Below are positions 21,732 to 30,449 of a stretch of DNA of 64,000 bases, piece by piece. The DNA is from Arthrobacter alpinus (GTDB lineage Bacteria; Actinomycetota; Actinomycetes; Actinomycetales; Micrococcaceae): assembly GCF_900105965.1 (NCBI RefSeq), contig NZ_FNTV01000001.1, positions 4,030,001 to 4,094,000 of the forward strand. Reading direction: 5' to 3'. A program made the translations under genes and the position numbers. Within the stretch, counting starts at the first letter, position 1. Each line of letters starts with the position of its first letter. The notes beneath the pieces are model-generated. The model saw only the letters and a program-made list of their open reading frames with translations, was not told where the DNA came from and made no database searches.

Positions 21732-22690
21732 GAGGATTTCCTGTTCGAGATTTTGAGGAAGACAAAGGAAAGGATGAAGGCCACGGTGGCAATGAGGACG
21801 GCCTGGGCGGCAGCGACGTTGTAGTCGTTGTAGGCGAACGCGGTGCTGTAGGCGCTGAGGTTTGGTGTGTATTGGCTGTCGATTGACGGTGCAACAGTCT
21901 TCAGGACCTGAGCTTCTGCAAAGAGCTGAAGGGTGCCGATAATCGAAAAGACCGTGGTGAGCACAAGGGCCGGCTTGATCAGGGGCAGCTGAATGCTGCG
22001 GGCGATCCGCCATGTAGTGGCCCCATCCACCCTGGCTGCTTCATAGAGTTCCGCCGGGATGGTTTTGAGCTGCGCCACGATGATGAGCATGTTGTATCCC
22101 GCATAACTCCACAGGACAATGTTCGCGATGGACCACAGAACGGCGTTCGGACCGAGGAAATCAAGTTCCAGGCCGAACATCCCGGCAATGTCGATCAAGG
22201 GACTCAACCCTGGCACGTACAGGAACGACCAGAGGATGGTGGCGATCACCCCGGGCACTCCGTAGGGCAAAAAGTAGGCTGCACGGAAGAACCCGGGCCA
22301 CTTGGCCGAAACCGATTCCAGCATCAGGGCCAACACGGTGCAGAGGGCAATCATGACAGGTACCTGGACAATGCCAAACAGGAACATTCTGCCAATCGAG
22401 GCGACGAAGTTGCCGTCGGAAAGGGCCTGGGCGTAGTTGCTGAACCACGCGAATTCGCTCGTCACACCCGCTTCGCCAAACAGGCCGCTGCGGGTGACCT
22501 TCGTGAAGCTGGAGGCGATGGCAACAAGGATGGGCAAGATGAAGGTAAGCAGGAACAATGCCAGAAATGGTGCCAGCAGAATCCATGGGGCGCGGGCCTG
22601 GGCTCGGGACCTGCGGGGGACACGCTTGTAGTCGTTGCCTTGCGGGGTGGTCCCGGCTTGTTGCCGGGTGGTTTGGTGCGTGGTTGTCAT
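21728..22690 (-). CDS. Carbohydrate ABC transporter permease (MalF type)
   Basis: MalF-like membrane subunit, 320 residues, with an EAA loop YEAARVDGATTWRIARSI at about residues 217-234. It overlaps the binding-protein gene upstream (ATGA at 22687-22690) and the next permease downstream, so all four genes form one transcript. As in the first sugar operon, no ATPase gene is present. Confidence 0.91.
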
Positions 22691-24030
22691 GATGCTTCCC
22701 TTCGAATGCTCAGGCCCTTGTTCTTGAAGACGGTCATGATCTGGGCCTCCGCGATCGACATGGTTTCCACGAGGGATGTTCCGGTGGCTTTTTTGCGGAA
22801 ACCGTCACTGAGGATGTTCAGCGACTGTGTGGTGACCGGCCACCACGTCCAATCCGGGTTCTGTTGCAACGTTGCTGGTTCGAAAATTTCCTCGTTGTAG
22901 TTTTGACCGCTGAAGAACGCCGAAGGTTCGGTCCGGGAGCTGCCAATGAAAGCGGGAGCCGGCGACCATCCGATGCCACTGTTGTTGATCATGGCGTCGA
23001 TTCCTTCCTTGGACGTAGTCATCCAAACGGCAAATTCAAGCGCCTCCTTTGGATGCTTACTGTTCGCAAGGACCGCCGCGGTCGAACCGCCCAGGTAGCT
23101 GGACCCAAAACCGGCGCTGCCGTCCCATACCGGCATGGGCGCCACCCGCCATTTGCCCTCGCCCCCGCTGACGCCTCCGATGAGGGCGTCAGCCCAGCTG
23201 GCGGACGCCACTGATGCCAGTTGGCCCTTCGCCGCTGCGGCGAACCAGCCAGGCGAGAAGGCGCCGTAGCCGGTTTGGACGAGATCCTTGTCAATTGCTG
23301 CATCGAAGAATTCAGCGGCTTGCAGGGTTGCATCGTCTGTCATGTTGACCACCCAGCCATCCTCTTCGGCGCGGAACCAGCGGGCACCGGCTTGGGTTGC
23401 GTACGCCGCAAAGACTGATGCGTCGCCAAGAGGGAAACAGTCCATGTAGGTGTCGGCCTTGCGCAATTCCCCGGCCACCTCGCCCCATTCCTGCCATGTG
23501 GCAGGTGGTGTTGCGCCGACCTTCTCCAGCACGGCAGGTTGGTAGTACATGCCCATGGGGCCGGAATCCTGCGGAATGCCGTAGACGCCTCCCGTGAAGC
23601 TGACTTGGTTCCACAGTGTGGGGTCATAGAGGTGCGCCGATTCCGTGGCACCGTATCGGGTGAGGTCAACCAAGCCGTTGACGAGCATGAACTCGGGAAT
23701 GGACCGCATCTCGACCTGGGCCAGATCCGGCCCGCCTTGCGTGGCGAGGGCGGAGAATATTTTTTGGTATCCACCAGAGTTGCCTCCGGGTATCCAAACA
23801 GTTTCAACCTGGACGTTGGGGTGGGACTCGTTCCAGATATCGGCAACCTTTTGCAGATCCTTCAACCAGGACCAGTAGGTAAGGGTGATCTTTTCCCCGG
23901 ATGCCGCCGGTGGGATGGTGGGGGTGCCGTTGACCGAAGCCGTGCCCGGGCTGGCGCAACCTGCCAGCATTCCCAGGGCTGCCGTTCCGAGTCCGGCACC
24001 AAGGAGCTGCCGTCGTGTGAATTGTGTCAT
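22687..24030 (-). CDS. Extracellular sugar-binding lipoprotein, Tat-type signal
   Basis: Family 1 solute-binding protein, 447 residues, first gene of the beta-galactoside operon. The signal carries a twin-arginine motif (TRRQLLGAG) and a lipobox LAGC at about residue 25, suggesting export folded through Tat followed by lipidation. The first operon's binding protein lacks this motif. Expression is probably controlled through the palindrome at 24127-24140 by the divergent TetR protein. Confidence 0.9.
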   Translation of the reverse strand: MTQFTRRQLLGAGLGTAALGMLAGCASPGTASVNGTPTIPPAASGEKITLTYWSWLKDLQKVADIWNESHPNVQVETVWIPGGNSGGYQKIFSALATQGGPDLAQVEMRSIPEFMLVNGLVDLTRYGATESAHLYDPTLWNQVSFTGGVYGIPQDSGPMGMYYQPAVLEKVGATPPATWQEWGEVAGELRKADTYMDCFPLGDASVFAAYATQAGARWFRAEEDGWVVNMTDDATLQAAEFFDAAIDKDLVQTGYGAFSPGWFAAAAKGQLASVASASWADALIGGVSGGEGKWRVAPMPVWDGSAGFGSSYLGGSTAAVLANSKHPKEALEFAVWMTTSKEGIDAMINNSGIGWSPAPAFIGSSRTEPSAFFSGQNYNEEIFEPATLQQNPDWTWWPVTTQSLNILSDGFRKKATGTSLVETMSIAEAQIMTVFKNKGLSIRREAS

Positions 24031-24126
24031 GAGCCTTCACTTCGTCGTATAGGTCGAGACGCGAGGTGTCCGCGGGACACCAGCATCACCCGGCGAACCG
24101 AGTACGAAGGACGCTAACACAAATAT

Positions 24127-24140
24127 CGAGTAGGTACTCG
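24127..24140. promoter_or_regulatory. TetR-type operator of the beta-galactoside operon
   Basis: Perfect inverted repeat CGAGTA-GG-TACTCG in the 154-base divergent gap between the binding protein and the TetR gene. A possible minus-strand promoter (TTTCAA, 16-base spacer, GATATT) would have the palindrome in its spacer. Confidence 0.6.
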
Positions 24141-24170
24141 AAATTGAAATTATGTGACGCAAGACTCATG

Positions 24171-24176
24171 TAGGCT
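24171..24176 (+). promoter_or_regulatory. -10 element of the TetR gene
   Basis: TAGGCT eight bases before the ATG at 24185, compatible with a very short or absent leader. Confidence 0.3.
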
Positions 24177-24184
24177 CGCTACTT

Positions 24185-24793
24185 ATGACCACCAATGAGG
24201 CCCGGACCAGGGCGCCGCGCGGACCTTATGCCAAGTCCAAGGCCCGCCGCGAAAGTATTGTTCTGGCTGCCCATGAAGTGTTTGCGGCCCAGGGCTACCG
24301 CAGCGGCTCATTGCAGGATGTGGCAGACGCCGTGGGAATGAGCCAGACGAGCCTGCTGCACTACTTCCCGTCGAAAAGGGATCTGCTGCTAGCGGTGCTG
24401 AATTGGCGTGACACTGTCACCGGGGACGGCGGGCCCCGCGACCCCGAGGAAACCCTGGCCGAGGCCGTGATTCGGCAGGCCCGATTCAACGAAACGGTGC
24501 CTGGGGTCATTGAGCTTTACACGGTGCTGTGCGCTGAATCTGTCACGGCCAACCACCCCGGCCGCGACTATTTTACCCAGCGCTATGAAGGCTTGCGCCG
24601 CAGCTACTTGAGATCATTTTCCGCGCTCGCAGAAGAAGGGCGGCTGCGGCCGGGCGTGAATCCTGAGCGGGCTGCGGCGAGCCTCATTGCCCTCTGGGAC
24701 GGCATTCAGACGCAGTGGCTCATGGACCCGGAAAGCGTGGACATGGCAGAGTGTCTGCGGGACTACCTGCAATTGCTGATCCTCCCCGAATGA
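24185..24793 (+). CDS. TetR-family regulator of the beta-galactoside operon
   Basis: DNA-binding repressor, 202 residues. The N-terminal helix-turn-helix spans about residues 17-62 (SLQDVADAVGMSQTSLLHYFPSKRDLL), followed by a helical ligand-binding domain resembling the TetR_C_6 type. It is divergent from the lactose operon across a gap with a clean palindrome, so it probably represses that operon. Its stop lies eight bases from the stop of the next, convergent TetR gene. Confidence 0.88.
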   Translation: MTTNEARTRAPRGPYAKSKARRESIVLAAHEVFAAQGYRSGSLQDVADAVGMSQTSLLHYFPSKRDLLLAVLNWRDTVTGDGGPRDPEETLAEAVIRQARFNETVPGVIELYTVLCAESVTANHPGRDYFTQRYEGLRRSYLRSFSALAEEGRLRPGVNPERAAASLIALWDGIQTQWLMDPESVDMAECLRDYLQLLILPE

Positions 24794-24801
24794 AGGGCGT
24801 T

Positions 24802-25380
24802 TCAGCTGCCTAACAGGATGAGCGCCGTGTCAAGGGTGGCCAACGCCTGAGGGTTGTCCACTCTTGCCAGGGTCATGGCGGCAATGACCAAGGAGCTAAG
24901 AACCGTGGCCAGCTGTTCCTGGGCGGCCAAATCAAGTTCGGTGCGGTGGGCGGCTACTCCGCGGAGCAGTGAAGTGCGCAATTCCTGCCGGTAACCGGCA
25001 ATCGTTCGGCTGACCGCCTCTTCATTGGAGATGGGTGCCCCGGCCACGTTCAGCAGCAGACAGCCGTTGTCGGCGGACAGTGTTCCGCGCTGGGCCAGGG
25101 CTTCCTTGAGACCTGTGAAGTACTTCACGATCGCATCGGGGGCAACGTCGGCGGTATTCAGGGGCAGGAGCCTGGGGCGGATAACCTCACCAAGGTAGCT
25201 TGTCAGGGCGGCGTCAAAGAGCCCCCGCTTACTGCCAAAAGCATGGTAAATGCTCGACCGGCTCAGGCCAGTGGCGCGCTCGAGGTCCGGAAGTGATGCG
25301 TCCTCGTAGCCGTGCTCCCAAAAAACCGTCCGCGCAGAACGGATGACCTCTTGCGTGTCAAAGGCTTGCGTGCGTCCCAT
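24802..25380 (-). CDS. TetR-family regulator
   Basis: Repressor of 192 residues from the ATG at 25380 (MGRTQAFD), preferred because GAGAGG lies just upstream; the in-frame ATG at 25392 has no ribosome site. The helix-turn-helix is SLPDLERATGLSRSSIYHAFGSKRGLF. The start and C-terminal part resemble regulators of redox-enzyme operons. It is divergent from DUF1304 and a quinone-oxidoreductase-like gene, which it probably controls through sites at 25400-25440. Confidence 0.88.
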   Translation of the reverse strand: MGRTQAFDTQEVIRSARTVFWEHGYEDASLPDLERATGLSRSSIYHAFGSKRGLFDAALTSYLGEVIRPRLLPLNTADVAPDAIVKYFTGLKEALAQRGTLSADNGCLLLNVAGAPISNEEAVSRTIAGYRQELRTSLLRGVAAHRTELDLAAQEQLATVLSSLVIAAMTLARVDNPQALATLDTALILLGS

Positions 25381-25402
25381 GGGACCTCTCATTTTGTGGA
25401 TC

Positions 25403-25440
25403 GATCAGTTCAATATATAGTGGACTAGTCAATACATAAT
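25403..25440. promoter_or_regulatory. Probable TetR operator and promoter region
   Basis: The gap holds a GACTAGTC palindrome (25423-25430), two similar half-sites (AGTTCAATA and AGTCAATA) and a -10-like CATAAT at 25435-25440. Assignment to the adjacent TetR protein is by position. Confidence 0.4.
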
Positions 25441-25494
25441 AAACCATGGGTGGCGGTTCCTGGAACCAACGCACCCCTTGAGGAGTTGTCCAAC

Positions 25495-25884
25495 GTGGTT
25501 ATCACCGGTCTCGTGTTCGCAGGCATTGCTGCGCTCATTCACGTCTATATCTTCTACATGGAATCGATCGCATGGACCGGGGATCGCAGCCGCGCCACCT
25601 TTGGGATTGCGAGCCGAGAAGAAGCCGAAATGACGAAGGCGTTGGCCTTCAACCAAGGGTTCTACAACTTGTTCCTAGCCCTCGCAGTCATGGCCGGCAT
25701 CATCGTTTTCGCAGCGGGAAACACCACAGTCGGCGCCACGCTGATGTTTGTGGGGGCAGGATCCATGATCGCTGCCGGTGCCGTACTGCTCCTCTCCAGC
25801 CCGAGCAAAGCCCCGGCAGCACTGAAGCAGCTCCTTCCACCACTGCTTGGTGTTGTGGCACTGGCCATCGGCCTGTCTCTCTAA
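25495..25884 (+). CDS. DUF1304 membrane protein
   Basis: Small four-helix inner-membrane protein of unknown function. I take the GTG at 25495 (129 residues) because GAGGAG lies nine bases upstream and the protein then begins VITGLVFAGIAALIHVYIFYMES, the usual DUF1304 start; an ATG at 25450 would add 15 unlike residues. The motif FGIASREEAE and AFNQGFYNLFLA are family features. It is followed after 40 bases by an oxidoreductase gene, probably in one TetR-controlled operon. Confidence 0.88.
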   Translation: MVITGLVFAGIAALIHVYIFYMESIAWTGDRSRATFGIASREEAEMTKALAFNQGFYNLFLALAVMAGIIVFAAGNTTVGATLMFVGAGSMIAAGAVLLLSSPSKAPAALKQLLPPLLGVVALAIGLSL

Positions 25885-25924
25885 AACAAGACCTCTCCAT
25901 CACTTCCAACAGAAAGTTCACATC

Positions 25925-26959
25925 GTGACCAACTCAGTCAGCACCCAAATCCAACTCACCTCCCGCCCCGTAGGCTGGCCGACCGCCGAGGATTTCACCA
26001 CTGTCAAGGTGGAAATAGGACCGGTGAAGCCCGGCCAAATCCGGGTGGTCAACGAGTTCGTATCCGTTGACCCCTACATGCGCGGCCGCATGAGCGCAGC
26101 CAAGAGCTACTCGGCACCCTTTGCCCTCGGTGAGACCATGACAGGCGGCGCGATCGGTCGCGTAGTCGAGTCAGCCAGCGAGCAGATCCCCGTGGGTTCT
26201 GTGGTGCTCCACCAGTTTGGCTGGCGCGATGTGGTCCAGGAAGATGCCGCCGGTTTCAAGATCGTTCCCGAGTTGCCCGGGGTGCCGCTGTCGCTGTACC
26301 TGGGGATCCTTGGCATGACCGGGTTCACCGGCTATGTTGGCTTGACCGCAATCGCCGCCATGAAGCCAGGGGACACCGTCTTTATTTCCGGTGCTGCAGG
26401 TGCCGTGGGCACCGCAGCCGGACAGATCGCCCGTCTGTTGGGCGCGGGCCGTATCATCGGATCGGCCGGCAGTGACGAGAAGGTTGCCCTGCTGACCGAG
26501 AAGTACGGTTACGACGCAGCCTTCAACTACAAGTCAGGTTCCGTGCGTGAGTTGTTGGCCGCCGCGGCCCCCGAAGGCATTGACGTGTTCTTCGACAACG
26601 TGGGTGGGGATCACCTCGAAGCCGCTCTCGACGTCTTCAACCCAGGTGGCCGGGCCGCATTGTGCGGTGCCATCACCGGGTACAACACCACGGACCGAAA
26701 GTCAGGCCCGGACAACATGGTCAACATGATTACCCGCGGCCTGAACCTGAGGGGTTTCACCTTGGGCAGCCACTTGGACATGGCAGCGGAATTCAACCAG
26801 CACATGACCGGCTGGTTCACCGAGGGAAAGATCGCTTACGACGAGACCGTAGTTGACGGAATCGACCACGCTGTTGATGCCTTGCTCGACATGATGCGCG
26901 GAGCCAACACCGGCAAGATGGTGGTTCGCACGGCCGTTCCGGTCGCCGCCAACGCATAG
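25925..26959 (+). CDS. NADP-dependent MDR-family oxidoreductase
   Basis: Zinc-free medium-chain reductase resembling CurA/YncB and prostaglandin or leukotriene reductases, which reduce alkenals or alkenones with NADPH. From the GTG at 25925 it has 344 residues; an upstream in-frame ATG lies inside the DUF1304 gene. Visible parts are VDPYMRGRMS, the nucleotide-binding loop GAAGAVGTAAGQIARLLGA (about 158-176) and YDAAFNYKSG. It probably detoxifies reactive carbonyls in an operon with DUF1304. Confidence 0.9.
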   Translation: MTNSVSTQIQLTSRPVGWPTAEDFTTVKVEIGPVKPGQIRVVNEFVSVDPYMRGRMSAAKSYSAPFALGETMTGGAIGRVVESASEQIPVGSVVLHQFGWRDVVQEDAAGFKIVPELPGVPLSLYLGILGMTGFTGYVGLTAIAAMKPGDTVFISGAAGAVGTAAGQIARLLGAGRIIGSAGSDEKVALLTEKYGYDAAFNYKSGSVRELLAAAAPEGIDVFFDNVGGDHLEAALDVFNPGGRAALCGAITGYNTTDRKSGPDNMVNMITRGLNLRGFTLGSHLDMAAEFNQHMTGWFTEGKIAYDETVVDGIDHAVDALLDMMRGANTGKMVVRTAVPVAANA

Positions 26960-26989
26960 AAGTTAGTCGCAAGCCGGTGCGGGGGTGGC

Positions 26990-28132
26990 CTAGTTGCTGG
27001 CCATCTCCGCGACAAGCTCACGGACGACGGCGCGCAACTCGCCACCGTGGGCGGCGGCGACGCGGCGTTGGCGCTGATAGCTGGCCCCGTTTGCCAAGAT
27101 CTTCTCCACATTGGCCAGCTCATCGGCGCAGCCAAGTTTCGCGGCAACGGGTTCAAGCTTGTTTAGCAGCTCAACCGTGTGCTCGGTGACGAGCTGTTCC
27201 TTGCCGGCGGCATCGAGAATGATGATGGCGTCCATGCCGTAGCGGGCCGCCCGCCATTTGTTTTCCTGGACGTGCCACGGCGGCATGGTGGGGATGGTGC
27301 CGCCATCGTTGAGGGTGTTTGAAAAGTCTTCAACGAGGCACTGGGTCAGCGCCGCAACGGCGCCGATCTCTTCCAGTGTGGACATGCCATCGCAGATCCG
27401 CATTTCAATCGTGCCCAGACCAGCCACGGGCCGGATGTCCCACCGGATTTCATTGGTTGCATCGATGACGCCGGTGGTGAACATGTCCTGCACATAGGAT
27501 TCGTAGGCAGCCCAGTTTGGGAACTGGAACGGCAGCCCCGCCGTGGGCAGCTGCTGGAACATGAGGGCGCGCTGGGAAGCGTAACCGGTATCCTCACCGT
27601 TCCAGTACGGGGATGATGCCGAGAGTGCCTGGAAGTGCGGGAAGTAGTTGACCAATCCGTCCAGAACCGGCATCGCCTTCGATACATGGTCCAAACCAAC
27701 ATGGACGTGAACGCCGTAGATGAGCATCTGGCTGCCCCACCACTGGGTCCTGTCAACCAACTTCGCGTAGCGTTCTTTGTCGGTCACCACCTGCGTGCGT
27801 GAATTGCTATAAGGGTGGGTTCCGGCGCACAGCAGGTCCAGTCCCAGTGGCTCGGTGGCCTCGCGCAAGATGTTCAGGCTGCGGCGCAGATCTTCGGTGC
27901 CCTCGGAGACCGTGTGGTTGACTCCCGTGACCAACTCCACAGTGTTCTGAAGCATTTCACCCTTGATGTGCGGGTGCTCGCCATCTGCCATGACGTCGGG
28001 GTGTGCGGCGGTGATGTTGGCAAAAACATCATTTGCGCGGGCGGCGAGCTCACCCGAATCTTTGTCAACGAGGGCAATTTCCCATTCCAAACCCAGCGTA
28101 GATTGCTCGGACTTTGCGAAATCAATCTTCAC
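26990..28132 (-). CDS. Glutamate-cysteine ligase family protein (GCS2, YbdK type)
   Basis: Carboxylate-amine ligase of 380 residues. GLEWEIALVD at the N-terminus, HPHIKGEMLQNTVELVTG and YGVHVHVGL are GCS2 landmarks. GTG start with AAGGAGG seven bases upstream. YbdK proteins have weak gamma-glutamylcysteine synthetase activity in vitro, but their true substrate is often unknown. Since mshA is present, glutathione synthesis is not expected, so a different gamma-glutamyl or amide product is likely. It is monocistronic and divergent from the SdhL-like gene. Confidence 0.88.
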   Translation of the reverse strand: MKIDFAKSEQSTLGLEWEIALVDKDSGELAARANDVFANITAAHPDVMADGEHPHIKGEMLQNTVELVTGVNHTVSEGTEDLRRSLNILREATEPLGLDLLCAGTHPYSNSRTQVVTDKERYAKLVDRTQWWGSQMLIYGVHVHVGLDHVSKAMPVLDGLVNYFPHFQALSASSPYWNGEDTGYASQRALMFQQLPTAGLPFQFPNWAAYESYVQDMFTTGVIDATNEIRWDIRPVAGLGTIEMRICDGMSTLEEIGAVAALTQCLVEDFSNTLNDGGTIPTMPPWHVQENKWRAARYGMDAIIILDAAGKEQLVTEHTVELLNKLEPVAAKLGCADELANVEKILANGASYQRQRRVAAAHGGELRAVVRELVAEMASN

Positions 28133-28218
28133 TGCGGCGCCTCCTTGGCAATGCGAAGTTGTGACAGCAATTCGGTAAAAGTGCCGGCTGCTCTCTGATT
28201 GTAGTTCAGGATCTCAGG

Positions 28219-28224
28219 CACAAT
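28219..28224 (+). promoter_or_regulatory. Leaderless-type -10 of the SdhL-like gene
   Basis: CACAAT six bases before the ATG at 28231; no ribosome site is present. Confidence 0.35.
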
Positions 28225-28230
28225 GGATGC

Positions 28231-29046
28231 ATGCCTATCCTGAATAAAGACATGACATTGTGCATCTCCTTGGCCGCACGGCCCAGCAACATCGGCACGC
28301 GCTTCCACAACTATCTTTATGATGCGCTTGAGCTGAACTACGTCTACAAGGCGTTCGCTCCGGTTGATCTGGCCCAGGCTGTTGCCGGCATCCGTGGACT
28401 CGGCATTCGCGGAGCCGCCGTGTCCATGCCGTACAAGGAAGATGTCATTGAGCTCATTGACGTCATGGATGCCTCGGCTTCCGCGATCGATTCGGTCAAC
28501 ACAATTGTTAATAATGACGGCGTGCTGACCGCCTACAACACCGACTACCTCGCGATCGCGCGTCTATTGACGAGCAATGCCGTTGACCCTGCCACGACCG
28601 TGCTTCTGCGTGGCTCGGGCGGCATGGCGAAGGCTGTTGCCGCTGCCTTGCACGACGCCGGATTTGCTCACGTGACGATCGTGGCCCGCAACGAAGAGCG
28701 GGGCCGGGCCCTGGCCGCGCTGTACAACTTTGCCTGGTTGCCTGAGGTAGGCGGGGATACGGCGCAGATGCTGATCAATGTCACCCCGATGGGCATGACC
28801 GGTGCCGATGAAACCGTCCAGTCCTTCGCCGATGACACGGTGGCGGCGGCACGGATTGTCTTTGATGTGGTGGCGCTGCCGGCGGAAACCCCGCTCATCA
28901 AGGCCGGGCGCACCGCGGGCAAACACATCATCACCGGGGCCGAGGTCGTTGCCATTCAAGCCGAGGAGCAGTTTGTGCTCTACACCGGAGTGCGCCCCAG
29001 CCCGGAACTAGTCCTGGAAGCCTCCGTGTTCTCCCGGCAGGCCTAG
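28231..29046 (+). CDS. Shikimate 5-dehydrogenase-like protein (SdhL type)
   Basis: NADP-dependent dehydrogenase fold of 271 residues. It matches the SdhL subgroup known from Haemophilus HI0607: LCISLAARPSNIGTRFHNYLYD, RGAAVSMPYKEDV, SVNTIVNN and AYNTDY, with a nucleotide loop GSGGMAKAV. The AroE substrate motif SxSPxxHN is replaced by ARPSNIGTRFHN. Lys in MPYKED is the catalytic lysine. Subgroup members are poor shikimate dehydrogenases, so the real substrate is uncertain. No other aromatic-pathway gene is nearby. Confidence 0.85.
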   Translation: MPILNKDMTLCISLAARPSNIGTRFHNYLYDALELNYVYKAFAPVDLAQAVAGIRGLGIRGAAVSMPYKEDVIELIDVMDASASAIDSVNTIVNNDGVLTAYNTDYLAIARLLTSNAVDPATTVLLRGSGGMAKAVAAALHDAGFAHVTIVARNEERGRALAALYNFAWLPEVGGDTAQMLINVTPMGMTGADETVQSFADDTVAAARIVFDVVALPAETPLIKAGRTAGKHIITGAEVVAIQAEEQFVLYTGVRPSPELVLEASVFSRQA

Positions 29047-29068
29047 CCTAAACACCTTTTGCCCCGGT

Positions 29069-30304
29069 TTAGAGGGCGGAAGGGCCATTCACGGGACCAT
29101 GAGGTTCCACCACCACGGCCACCCGGTCCTCGCCAATGCGCGTCAGGATCAGGGTGGCCTTGTTCGGCCCCTTGCCTGAACCGGTCAGAAGCTGTCGGCG
29201 CAGTTCCTCGGGCGTGACAGAAATTCCACGCTTCTTGATATCCAGCACGCCGATCCGATTCGCCTTGACCCAGCTCTTGAGTGCCTTGACGTTGAATGGC
29301 TTGACTTCAACCACCTTGTAGGCTCGGGCAAATGGTGTGTCCACAGCGTCATCGCAGGACAAATACGCGATGTGTTCATCAAGTAGGTGGGCACCCATTG
29401 TCCGGGCGAGATCTGCCACCAGTCCCGCACGGATGACGGCGCCGTCGGGCTCGTAGAGGTAGTGACCCACGGGGCCGAGCTCAGCATTTTGATTGAGCGG
29501 ATCGTAGGACTCCCCACTTGTCAGCTCTGCAGTGCCATGCCGGCCAATGACCAGCGCGGACCGGCGAATGCCCGGCCGGGCCAAAGCGTTGAAGTACAGG
29601 CCGGCCTCAACCACATCGCCATTGATTGAAATCCATTGAGCCTCGGCGGTTGCCGGCACCGCCTCATGCGGGATGCCCGGCCCCATCTTGACACCGACGG
29701 CCAGGCCCCGATCTGCCAGAGATTCCACGAAGGACAGCGGAGGGGAGAAAGCCTCTGGGTCAAAGAGGCGCGTGGTGCCGGAGGTGTTGGTGGTGCGCCG
29801 TGCCGGGTCGAGCCACACGCCCTCGATGCTGGCGAGGTCCACTTCCTCAGCCTTTGCGCACAGCACCTTTGCGTTCGGGAAGGGCATCAGGTTCACGGTG
29901 GTGCATGCTGCGGTAATCTCGTCCATCTCCACAGCGGTGACGTCGATATCCAGGCTGGCCATGGCCAGCGAATCCGCACCGAGACCACAGCCCAGATCGG
30001 CCACGGAGGTGATGTTCGCCGTCGTAAATCTTTGGGCGTGGAGAGCGGCAATGCTCAAGCGCGTGGCTTGCTCGAGCCCCGCCTGGGTAAACAGCATCTG
30101 GTGGGCGAACTCGCCAAATTTTGCCTCGGCCTTGGCGCGCAGGCGTGCCTGCGTCAACGCGGCGGCCACCAATTCAGGGGAGTGGCCGGCTTTACGCAGG
30201 GACTCGTTGAGTTTGAGGGAATCGGCCTCACGGTAGGGGCCCAGGGATGACAAGAGTTCCCAGCCTTCAACGGTGAGCAGGGGGGAGATTGCATCGCTAG
30301 GCAT
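29069..30304 (-). CDS. Class I SAM-dependent methyltransferase, THUMP-like
   Basis: 411-residue protein with a central Rossmann methyltransferase domain (VADLGCGLGADSLAMASLD at about residues 101-119, then VEMDEITAACTTVNL) and a C-terminal THUMP-like domain (KKRGISVTPEELRRQL). Such proteins are thought to modify RNA, but the target is unknown. The start is supported by a -10 element (TAGGCT) six bases upstream. It is monocistronic, convergent with the SdhL-like gene. Confidence 0.85.
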   Translation of the reverse strand: MPSDAISPLLTVEGWELLSSLGPYREADSLKLNESLRKAGHSPELVAAALTQARLRAKAEAKFGEFAHQMLFTQAGLEQATRLSIAALHAQRFTTANITSVADLGCGLGADSLAMASLDIDVTAVEMDEITAACTTVNLMPFPNAKVLCAKAEEVDLASIEGVWLDPARRTTNTSGTTRLFDPEAFSPPLSFVESLADRGLAVGVKMGPGIPHEAVPATAEAQWISINGDVVEAGLYFNALARPGIRRSALVIGRHGTAELTSGESYDPLNQNAELGPVGHYLYEPDGAVIRAGLVADLARTMGAHLLDEHIAYLSCDDAVDTPFARAYKVVEVKPFNVKALKSWVKANRIGVLDIKKRGISVTPEELRRQLLTGSGKGPNKATLILTRIGEDRVAVVVEPHGPVNGPSAL

Positions 30305-30310
30305 GACTCA

Positions 30311-30316
30311 AGCCTA
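30311..30316 (-). promoter_or_regulatory. Leaderless-type -10 of the methyltransferase gene
   Basis: TAGGCT on the minus strand, six bases before the ATG at 30304; no ribosome site. Confidence 0.45.
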
Positions 30317-30358
30317 GCCGCCAACGCGCGAGTGATAAGGATCACTGGAAATAGGATA

Positions 30359-30381
30359 CGAATAATTTGCGCAATTATTCG
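30359..30381. promoter_or_regulatory. AT-rich palindrome upstream of the siderophore operon
   Basis: Arms CGAATAA and TTATTCG flank a TTGCGCAA core, perfect except for one extra T. It sits 29 bases before the iron box, and may bind a second regulator. Confidence 0.4.
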
Positions 30382-30410
30382 CCCATGTAATAGCTTCTTA
30401 AGAGTGCTTG

Positions 30411-30429
30411 TAAGGCTTGCCTAAGCTAA
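30411..30429 (+). promoter_or_regulatory. DtxR/IdeR iron box
   Basis: TAAGGCTTGCCTAAGCTAA matches 16 of 19 positions of the consensus TWAGGTTAGSCTAACCTWA. It lies 20 bases before the binding-protein ATG. Expected effect: repression of the siderophore importer when iron is plentiful. Confidence 0.78.
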
Positions 30430-30449
30430 TCTAACTCTGGAGAAAATCG

